From: Bryobacteraceae bacterium
GTDB taxonomy: Bacteria; Acidobacteriota; Terriglobia; Bryobacterales; Bryobacteraceae
Direction: 5' to 3'
Length of the DNA: 7,461 nucleotides
Assembly: GCA_030036985.1 (NCBI GenBank)
Contig: JASHSD010001006.1
Span: 1-7,461, forward strand
Shown: positions 1-4,973 of the stretch, in pieces
Numbering within the stretch: the stretch's first letter is position 1
Layout of the letters: each line of letters opens with the position of its first letter
Position numbers and translations under genes: made by a program
Notes under the pieces: generated by a model
The model's input: only the letters and a program-made list of their open reading frames with translations
Told to the model about the DNA's origin: nothing
Databases searched by the model: none

Positions 1-180
1 GGGATGCTGCGCCAGAAAGCCGCGCAGCGCATCGAGTGCGGACCCGCGATCGCCCCGCTTCATGTAAATCTGAGCCAGTGCAAGTTGCGGGTGCGAGAAG
101 TGAGCCGGGTCGAGTTGAACGGCGACCTTCAGGTACTTCTCCGCCTGAAAGACGAAGAGGGGCGGCCTTGCGTCGGAGAG
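1..180 (-). CDS. TPR-repeat protein, 5'-truncated fragment running off the left edge
   Basis: Read on the minus strand (codons 178-180 down to 1-3) the sequence gives a clear tetratricopeptide helix pair. One helix contains QAEKYLKVAVQLDPAHF. The next contains LALAQIYMKRGDRGSALDAL and then FLAQHP. The spacing of A, Y, L, G and the DP turn is typical of a TPR unit. TPRs are protein-protein interaction scaffolds; the partner cannot be told. The gene continues beyond base 1. Its upstream side is lost: the frame stays open to a stop at 298-300, but above roughly 180 it is only the antisense of the cas3 relic and no longer TPR-like. No convincing native start codon is present; an in-frame GTG at 220-222 is probably fortuitous. 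It is therefore likely a broken gene or the remaining 3' part of one. The TPR assignment is fairly sure; the right boundary is uncertain by about 20-30 bases. Confidence 0.6.
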
Positions 181-189
181 AGATTGCTT

Positions 190-1342
190 GGAGTGACCCC
201 CCCACCAAATTCTCCGGTACACCCTGCGTGGCAAGGGATGGGAAACAATGTTGTTGGAGTTTCCCAATTCTTGCCTAATTTTCGATGAGGTACACGCCTA
301 CAATCCCCGTGTCGTCGGCCTGATCCTGGGCACAGCTCAGCTGATGACTCGCTGGGGAGCAAGATGCTTATTCATCTCGGCGACATTGCTTGACTTCTTG
401 GCGAAGCTGATTAAGGACGCCGTCCATGGTGTCCGCGTCATAGCTCCCAACCCCGAGTGCCCGAGTGACAGGGAGGTACTGGATAAGAAACGGCATTCGC
501 TCGAAATCCAGGACGGTACGCTCTTGGACCACATATAGGAGATTATTCGAGCCGCGGCTAAAGTCATCTCAACGCTCATCGTCTGCAATCACGTCGGTAC
601 TGCTCAAGAGGTGTTTATGCAGGTCGAGGCCCGATTCGGATCAACCGCGGTGCTGCTTCACAGCCACTTTAACCAGGCGGACAGAAATCGAATCGAGAGA
701 CCCCTGCAGCTAGGTTCACTGCCAAAGGTTCTTGTGGCAACACAGGTCGTCGAGGTTAGTCTCGACGTGGATTTTGATCAGGCGTTCGTAGAGCCGGCGC
801 CCATCGATGCTTTGGTCCAGCGAATGGGAAGAGTGAACCGCTCGGGCGAAAGGCCAGCACCCTCCACCGTTACGTTGTTCCGCGATCAAGTGAATCCGTT
901 TAATCTCTACTGCGATTGTCGGGGACGCAGCCACAACCAAGATTGCAGGGTAAGCCTTTCGTTGCAGGAGCTGGCGAAGATTGAAAACCCAGTGAGCGAA
1001 AGCGATCTCGTCAAAGTCGCGAACCTCGTGTATGCAGATGGATACAGAGGCGACGAAGGGAAGGCTTTCGAGGAAGGTCTGAAGCATCCCGACATCGCGG
1101 ACATCGAAGGAAACCTGCTTGCGGGAGCACACCAAGAGTGGGTCGCACACGTCATTGAAAGCACCGACGGCACGGTCGAGGTGCTGCCGAAGGAATTAGT
1201 CAGTGACTACCGAGATAAGCGCGAGCAAGGGCTGTGGCTGGAGGCAAACAGCCTCCTCGTATCAATTCGATTTAAGAGGTTTATGTCGATCAAAGACAAA
1301 GTGGATTCTTCTAAAGACCACTGGATCGCAGATTGTCCTTAA
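190..1342 (+). pseudogene. cas3: CRISPR-associated helicase Cas3, truncated at both ends, frameshifted and with an internal stop
   Basis: Cas3 is the ATP-dependent 3'-5' helicase-nuclease recruited by type I Cascade to unwind and shred target DNA. Visible superfamily 2 helicase motifs, in order: VTP and HQIL before motif II (193-214, split by a frameshift), motif II DEVHAYNPR (284-310), motif III SAT (377-385), motif IV LLHSHFNQADR (from 653), motif V VATQVVEVSLDVDFD (734-778), and motif VI QRMGRVNRSG (818-847). A C-x-C-x4-H-x3-C cluster (911-946) follows, then a C-terminal region ending IADCP and TAA at 1340-1342. Missing are the HD nuclease domain, the Walker A motif and probably a C-terminal tail. 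A C7 run (197-203) shifts the frame, and TAG at 536-538 interrupts it; the codons after TAG (EIIRAAAK, then LIVCNHVGTAQEVF) continue Cas3 homology in the same frame. The style of the DEVHAY region suggests a type I-G (I-U)-like Cas3, but subtype is uncertain. No other cas gene or repeat array is nearby. Non-functional as a Cas3. Confidence 0.88.
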
Positions 1343-1383
1343 TCGGGTCGGAAGGGCCTGGAACTGTGAGATTGACTGCCGCG

Positions 1384-2661
1384 TCAGGCGTTGCGGTGCA
1401 CGTCCACGCCCGCGCAGTGCAGCTGAAAATATCCCCGGACTGCGCGCGCGCCCGCCTTCGCCTGCAGCGGAATCGCATCCTCCATGTAATCGCACATAGT
1501 GTACTGTTCGAGATCGCCGTCGGCGACCCCCACGGAAACGAAGTACGGCCCCGCCGGCAGTTCCGGAACCGTCCACTGAAAGTCGACCGTGTGCGTGTCA
1601 CCCGGCGACATCGGCGCCAGCGGATAATTTTCGCGGGCGGTGTTCGTCCCGAAAAGCGTCTCGCCCTTGCCGTTACGCGCCAGAAAACCGGCGATCGCCG
1701 AATCGAGAGGCGCATTGACGCGGAAGCGAAAGCGCACCGCTACTCGTTCGTGGGGCTTCAGCAAAAAAGCCTTCTGACCCGCGGCCCCGATCAGCGAGGC
1801 ATCCAGAATAGTCACGCGGCCATCGCCATAACGATGGCCTTGAAAAGCCGTTTCGATCGATGGTTGGGGCGTTTCCGGCGCCGTGGAGCCATGGGCGATC
1901 TCTTCCTGCAAAGTTCTCTGCAGAGTTGCACTCAGATATCTGGCGACCACCGCGTCGGACTCGCCAAGCTGCTGCACGACTCCGTTGCGCAGCCAAAGGC
2001 ACCGTTCGCACAGCGCCTTCACGTCGCCGGTCTCATGCGAGACGAACAGAATAGTGACGCCGCGGGCGCGCAGGTCGTGAATCCTGCGCATGCATCGCTG
2101 GCGAAACGCAATATCGCCCACCGCCAGCGCTTCATCCACGATCAGGATCTCCGCATCCACATGCGCGGCCACGGCGAACGCCAGACGCAGCACCATGCCG
2201 GTCGAATAGGTGCGGATCGGCTGGCCGATGAACGAGCCGATGCCGGCAAAGCTCTCGATATCCGCGAAGCGGTCGTCGATCTCCTGGCGCGTCAACCCCA
2301 GCAGCGAAGCGTTCAGATAGACGTTTTCCCGCCCCGTGAACTCGGGCGAGAATCCCGACCCCAATTCGAGCAACGCCGCCAGCCGGCCGCGAACTTCGAC
2401 CGAACCCGACGTCGGCTTCAGGATGCCGGCAATGATCTGCAGCAGCGTGCTCTTGCCGGACCCATTGGCCCCGATGATCCCGAACGCCGCGCCGCGCGCA
2501 ACGGAGAAGCTGACATCGCGCAAAGCGTCGAGGTTGTTTCCCCGATTACGTGCGGCTTGGTGTTTGCCCGGCGCGAACAAATGCCGCAGCCGGCCCAGTT
2601 GCGACTGCGACAGCGAGTAAGTCTTCGTAACGTTCCGGACTTCGACCGCGCTTACTTCCAT
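1384..2661 (-). CDS. Wzt-type polysaccharide ABC exporter, ATP-binding subunit with C-terminal glycan-binding domain
   Basis: This 425-residue protein is the cytoplasmic ATPase of an O-antigen or teichoic-acid type ABC exporter, which would power movement of a lipid-linked polysaccharide across the inner membrane. Visible: Walker A GANGSGKST (about 64-72), a Q-loop-region segment ELGSGFSPEFTGREN (about 99-113) typical of the Wzt/TagH family, signature YSTGM (152-156), Walker B EILIVDEALAVGD (171-183) with the catalytic glutamate, and the H-loop SHE (His209). A linker of about 250-270 leads into a beta-rich C-terminal domain (about 270-425) with the FRFRV, GPYFVSVGVADGD and DYMEDAIP pattern of Wzt-C domains that read the chain-terminating sugar modification. 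I chose ATG 2659-2661 (MEVSAVEVRN) because the family homology begins there; upstream in-frame Met codons, including one at 2668-2670, lie inside the preceding gene. It overlaps that gene by 10 bases. No permease (Wzm) is in the window. Function class is sure; the substrate is unknown. Confidence 0.92.
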   Translation of the reverse strand: MEVSAVEVRNVTKTYSLSQSQLGRLRHLFAPGKHQAARNRGNNLDALRDVSFSVARGAAFGIIGANGSGKSTLLQIIAGILKPTSGSVEVRGRLAALLELGSGFSPEFTGRENVYLNASLLGLTRQEIDDRFADIESFAGIGSFIGQPIRTYSTGMVLRLAFAVAAHVDAEILIVDEALAVGDIAFRQRCMRRIHDLRARGVTILFVSHETGDVKALCERCLWLRNGVVQQLGESDAVVARYLSATLQRTLQEEIAHGSTAPETPQPSIETAFQGHRYGDGRVTILDASLIGAAGQKAFLLKPHERVAVRFRFRVNAPLDSAIAGFLARNGKGETLFGTNTARENYPLAPMSPGDTHTVDFQWTVPELPAGPYFVSVGVADGDLEQYTMCDYMEDAIPLQAKAGARAVRGYFQLHCAGVDVHRNA

Positions 2662-3419
2662 GCCGCGCATACCACGCGCTTGCCGCGCGCATGCTGCTCG
2701 TAAGCGCCCGGCGGCGGAGACAGAATCCGCGCCCGGCGGAACCCGGCGTGTTTGAGCATGAAGAGAAGCGCTTTGGGCGACGGGCATGTGGCGACCGGGC
2801 TGACGCCGGTTTCGCGGTTGCCGGCGTCGAATTCGCCGGTCTCGTCGATCAGCGCCAGAATGCCCTGATACGGACGCGTCCATTCGCGCGATCCCCACTC
2901 CGCGAAGCCTTCCACTTCATCCACCACCTGCGTCTCGATGATGCAGAGTTCGCCCGTGACCGCAACGACCTGCCTGAGACAGCGCATCGGGTCTTCCACG
3001 TGATAGAGCAGGCCGAGAAATAACGTGAGTTCGAAGCTGCGCCCGAACTGGGCGGCAAGCGTCTCTACTTGTCCCTGTCGATAGACGATGCCGTCGACCC
3101 CCATCGCATTCGCGACGAAGCGCGCGCGCCGCAAATTCTCCTCGCGCGCATCGATGCCGACAACACTGCGTACGCCGCGCCGCGCCATGGCGAGCGAATA
3201 GAAGCCCTCGTGGCATCCGATATCGAGGCAATCGATGTCGCGCAAACGTTCGCCGAAATGCTCTTCCGCCGCGCCCACCACCATCCGCAGACGCGTATCG
3301 AAGATGCCGACCACAGATTCCGGAATCGCAGGCATTGTCTCGATGCCCGAGCCGAATTCAAATCGATAGAACCAGGGCCGGAGTTCCGCGATGCCCTGCC
3401 GAATTTCGGCGGGGCTCAT
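2652..3419 (-). CDS. SAM-dependent methyltransferase, class I, CmoB-like (DUF1698-type)
   Basis: A 255-residue cytosolic class I methyltransferase. The SAM-binding motif I is DCLDIGCHEGFYSL (about 63-76), followed by the acidic end of strand 2 at VVGIDA (86-91). A motif IV-like segment LFLGLLYHVEDPMRCL (133-148) follows. The N-terminal WFYRFEFGSGIET (16-28) and the LLYHVEDP segment recall the CmoB/DUF1698 group, whose characterised member modifies tRNA wobble uridine. In polysaccharide clusters the same fold often methylates sugars, and that is the better guess here from its neighbours. The start is ATG 3417-3419, which overlaps the TGA of the upstream gene as ATGA, a usual sign of translational coupling; longer in-frame versions (ATG at 3548) would run deep into that gene and add an Arg/Gly-rich segment with no domain look. 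The stop TAA at 2652-2654 lies just inside the start of the ABC ATPase gene. The exact substrate cannot be read from the sequence. Confidence 0.85.
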   Translation of the reverse strand: MSPAEIRQGIAELRPWFYRFEFGSGIETMPAIPESVVGIFDTRLRMVVGAAEEHFGERLRDIDCLDIGCHEGFYSLAMARRGVRSVVGIDAREENLRRARFVANAMGVDGIVYRQGQVETLAAQFGRSFELTLFLGLLYHVEDPMRCLRQVVAVTGELCIIETQVVDEVEGFAEWGSREWTRPYQGILALIDETGEFDAGNRETGVSPVATCPSPKALLFMLKHAGFRRARILSPPPGAYEQHARGKRVVCAAWK

Positions 3420-4162
3420 GCTTTTCTCCACAGCCACGTATTGGGCCAGTAAGTGATGTTGCGTGGCCACGTCGGTTCGCGCATCCGGAACTCGGTATGC
3501 GCCGCCGCGAATTCGAGCGCCGCCGCCGCGGGATTGTCTTCCACCCACGACGGATCTCCGCCCGGAACGAAGGCCAGATCGCGCATAATCCCATCCATCG
3601 CCACAATACAGGAGCCTGGCGTGACCATCGGCGCATAAGCCGCCAGCTCCCGCGCCACATGGGCTCTGCCGTGGTCCGAATCCAGAATCACCATCGCCGA
3701 GGCGCCCTCCGGGATGAATTTGCGCGCGGCGGCAACCGATTCCGGCGCGGCGGAATCGCCCTCGATTAGTTGGATCCGCCGGCCGAGGGCATGCCGCGTC
3801 AGCGCCTCGCGCGTGTCATCGGCGATGCGGATATCGATGCCGACGACGCGCCCTTTGCCGAGCGCCTCGCACAACGTCGCGTGAAACAGCAGCGACCCGC
3901 CCCCGTGCACGCCGGTTTCGATGATGACATCCGGGCGCACGGAAACGATCGCTTCCTGCAGCCTCAGCAGATCATCCGGCAATTGCAGGATGGGCCGGCC
4001 CAGCCACTGAAAGGTGAAGTAGTATTGCATAGCCCAGCCGATCAGCACCCATTGCCGGCTCACCAGTTCAAACGCTTCAGTGCTGTAGAGCGGGAGATTG
4101 CGTGCGATTCCCTTGTCTTCCACCGCCAGAGTGCGGGAGTCCGTGTCCAAGGTCAATTTCAT
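3416..4162 (-). CDS. CmcI-family (cephalosporin hydroxylase / rhamnosyl O-methyltransferase) SAM-dependent methyltransferase
   Basis: A 248-residue protein matching the CmcI family (Pfam 'cephalosporin hydroxylase', PF04989). Despite the name, many members are metal-dependent SAM O-methyltransferases acting on sugars or natural products. Visible: an N-terminal segment with YYFTFQWLGRPILQLPDD (about 47-64), the SAM loop IIETGVHGGGSLLF (80-93), VVGIDIR (106-112), and a likely metal and catalytic cluster ILDSDHGRAHV (159-169) with Asp161, Asp163 and His164, then VAMDGIM (187-193). The C-terminus TYWPNTWLWRKA is tryptophan- and aromatic-rich, as in the family. Start is ATG 4160-4162; no strong Shine-Dalgarno is seen. 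It is the first gene of the minus-strand operon and overlaps the next gene by four bases (ATGA). Given the Wzt-type ATPase downstream, a role in methylating a surface polysaccharide is inferred, perhaps its chain end. An alternative is methylation of a secreted small molecule. Confidence 0.87.
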   Translation of the reverse strand: MKLTLDTDSRTLAVEDKGIARNLPLYSTEAFELVSRQWVLIGWAMQYYFTFQWLGRPILQLPDDLLRLQEAIVSVRPDVIIETGVHGGGSLLFHATLCEALGKGRVVGIDIRIADDTREALTRHALGRRIQLIEGDSAAPESVAAARKFIPEGASAMVILDSDHGRAHVARELAAYAPMVTPGSCIVAMDGIMRDLAFVPGGDPSWVEDNPAAAALEFAAAHTEFRMREPTWPRNITYWPNTWLWRKA

Positions 4163-4179
4163 TATCAGTCGAAGTTCCG

Positions 4180-4188
4180 ATTATCTCA
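4180..4188 (-). promoter_or_regulatory. candidate extended -10 element for the methyltransferase/ABC operon
   Basis: On the minus strand this reads TGAGATAAT, matching an extended -10 (TGn followed by a hexamer one base from TATAAT), 17 bases before the ATG at 4162. No good -35 is found at the usual distance. The implied leader is very short, so this is a weak, sequence-only suggestion. Confidence 0.25.
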
Positions 4189-4198
4189 GACATAAAAG

Positions 4199-4246
4199 TG
4201 GAACCCGGAATTGGGATCCGTGCTGAGAAGTGGGATCCGTGCCGAG
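4199..4246 (+). repeat. short direct repeats with TGGgatCCgtG core (three copies)
   Basis: TGGGATCCGTGCTGAG at 4212-4227 is repeated at 4231-4246 with one mismatch, a spacing of 19 bases. A weaker third copy, TGGAACCCGGA, starts at 4199. They lie in the non-coding stretch upstream of the minus-strand operon. They could be operator repeats or the multi-copy transposase-binding repeats seen at the ends of some insertion sequences; no transposase is present. Confidence 0.7.
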
Positions 4247-4283
4247 CCGCCGACTGGTCCGCACATGCGCGGCCCGCTACCTT

Positions 4284-4315
4284 TTGATCGCGGCTCAACT
4301 TGATCGCGGCTCAAC
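4284..4315 (+). repeat. perfect tandem duplication of a 16-base unit
   Basis: TTGATCGCGGCTCAAC occurs twice back to back (4284-4299 and 4300-4315) with no mismatch. It is unrelated in sequence to the TGGGATCC repeats 40-70 bases away but lies in the same non-coding stretch (4163-4452). It may be a binding-site array or simple slippage; the function is unknown. Confidence 0.8.
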
Positions 4316-4341
4316 ATGGCGTATCCTGCGCCCGGAAAGAA

Positions 4342-4389
4342 GAACGCCGCGCTCCTCGCTGATTTTTCAGCATAAGAAGCGCGGCGTTC
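4342..4389 (-). terminator. likely terminator hairpin downstream of the cytochrome c gene
   Basis: A perfect 12-base inverted repeat (GAACGCCGCGCT at 4342-4353 pairs with AGCGCGGCGTTC at 4378-4389) encloses a second perfect stem (GCTGA 4358-4362 with TCAGC 4367-4371, T4 loop). On the minus strand it lies about 64 bases past the TAA of the cytochrome gene and is followed by TTCTTCTTTCC, a pyrimidine-rich though not pure U tract. It therefore suits termination of the cytochrome transcript. It also separates that gene from the glycan operon. The plus-strand side lacks a T run. Confidence 0.6.
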
Positions 4390-4452
4390 AGGGAGAAAAT
4401 CGGCAAATACACTACGAACTGTTCACGAACGAAACAGCCGCCGGCCCGGCGA

Positions 4453-4809
4453 TTACTGAGCGGCCGGAGGCGCGGTGAGCGGTTCCGTCATGCCCCGATG
4501 GCAGGTGTAGCAGGTGACGTGAACTTTGCCGTCGGGAAACTTCGAATTGATGTCCTTGACCATCGAGAACATCATGCGGGCCGTCACCTTGGTCGGCTTG
4601 GTGTCAAGCGACCGGTCCTGCTCGTGGCAGTAATCGCACATGACGCCAAGACCTGTAGCTGCCATGCGCATGTTGGGGATGAGGGTCGAATCGTCGGGCA
4701 AAACCTGCAGATTCTTGTGCTTCACGGGACCGCGTCCTCTTCCGCCCTCGGGAGCCTGGGCAAAGAGAGCCACGGAACAAACGACTAAAGCGAAGAGTAG
4801 TGGGCGCAT
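4453..4809 (-). CDS. secreted diheme c-type cytochrome, photosynthetic-reaction-centre cytochrome c subunit-like
   Basis: A 118-residue periplasmic electron carrier. The N-terminus MRPLLFALVVCSVALFAQ is a signal peptide with probable cleavage near residue 18. Cys11 is not in a clear lipobox. Two heme c attachment motifs are visible: CDYCH (58-62) and CYTCH (100-104). Met47, Met49, Met57, Met79, Met80 and Met83 lie around them, any of which could be an axial ligand. The pattern KNLQVLP, then MRMAATGLGVMCDYCH, then KVTARMMFSMVKDIN, then VTCYTCHRG resembles half of a tetraheme reaction-centre cytochrome c subunit (PF02276). Such short non-photosynthetic versions are common in Acidobacteriota (established knowledge from memory). 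The gene is divergent from the porin, with 164 bases between starts, and is followed by a hairpin terminator. No clear Shine-Dalgarno precedes ATG 4807-4809. Its redox partner is unknown. Confidence 0.9.
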   Translation of the reverse strand: MRPLLFALVVCSVALFAQAPEGGRGRGPVKHKNLQVLPDDSTLIPNMRMAATGLGVMCDYCHEQDRSLDTKPTKVTARMMFSMVKDINSKFPDGKVHVTCYTCHRGMTEPLTAPPAAQ

Positions 4810-4899
4810 CGCAAACAGTGTATCTCAAAAGCCAATTCCCGGTGGAATTTTTTTTGTCATCCCCGCGCGGGCCATTGTACATTAAGTTGATCGACTTTG

Positions 4900-4929
4900 T
4901 TGACTTTTTGTATCGCTTCATACTATAGT
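4900..4929 (+). promoter_or_regulatory. candidate sigma70-type promoter of the porin gene
   Basis: TTGACT (4900-4905, 5 of 6 to the -35 consensus) and TATAGT (4924-4929, 5 of 6 to the -10 consensus) are 18 bases apart in an AT-rich stretch between the divergent cytochrome and porin genes. The predicted start of transcription is near 4936. That leaves an ordinary leader for a start at 4974 but hardly any for the ATG at 4944. Confidence 0.5.
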
Positions 4930-4961
4930 AACTCTATCTTCATTTGGATGTTTCACGAAAC

Positions 4962-4968
4962 GGAGGAG
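4962..4968 (+). promoter_or_regulatory. strong ribosome binding site that places the porin start at a TTG codon
   Basis: GGAGGAG is an almost ideal Shine-Dalgarno sequence five bases before TTG 4974-4976. It lies inside the longer frame that begins at ATG 4944, which itself has no such site. This favours TTG as the true start. Confidence 0.7.
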
Positions 4969-4973
4969 TTACT

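Noticed and set aside
716..1150. Minus-strand open frame of 144 codons within cas3
   Set aside because: It lies antisense to conserved Cas3 motifs V and VI and has no recognisable features of its own.
1333..2703. Long plus-strand open frame (456 codons) over the ABC ATPase gene
   Set aside because: It is the antisense shadow of the Wzt-type gene. Its product is Arg/Gln/His-rich with no domain pattern, while the minus strand shows complete ABC motifs.
2662..2898. Longer N-terminus for the ABC ATPase, starting at 2898
   Set aside because: The extra 79 residues are Arg-rich, out of frame with and overlapping the methyltransferase coding sequence, and family homology begins at MEVSAVEVRN.
3420..3548. 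Longer N-terminus for the CmoB-like methyltransferase, starting at 3548
   Set aside because: It would overlap the upstream CmcI-family gene by about 130 bases. The ATGA overlap at 3416-3419 gives a normal coupled start.
4230..4478. Small plus-strand frame of 82 codons across the terminator region
   Set aside because: It runs through the direct repeats and hairpin and into the 3' end of the cytochrome gene; composition and position argue against a real protein.
4834..4855. AATTCC-CGGT-GGAATT stem followed by eight T on the plus strand, terminator-like
   Set aside because: The stem is only six weak base pairs and there is no plus-strand gene upstream for it to terminate. It lies in the leader of the minus-strand cytochrome gene.
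4825..4860. Eleven-codon leader frame (MTKKIPPGIGF) before the cytochrome gene on the minus strand
   Set aside because: It has no ribosome binding site and no attenuator-type residues or alternate hairpins. It is likely chance in an A-rich stretch.
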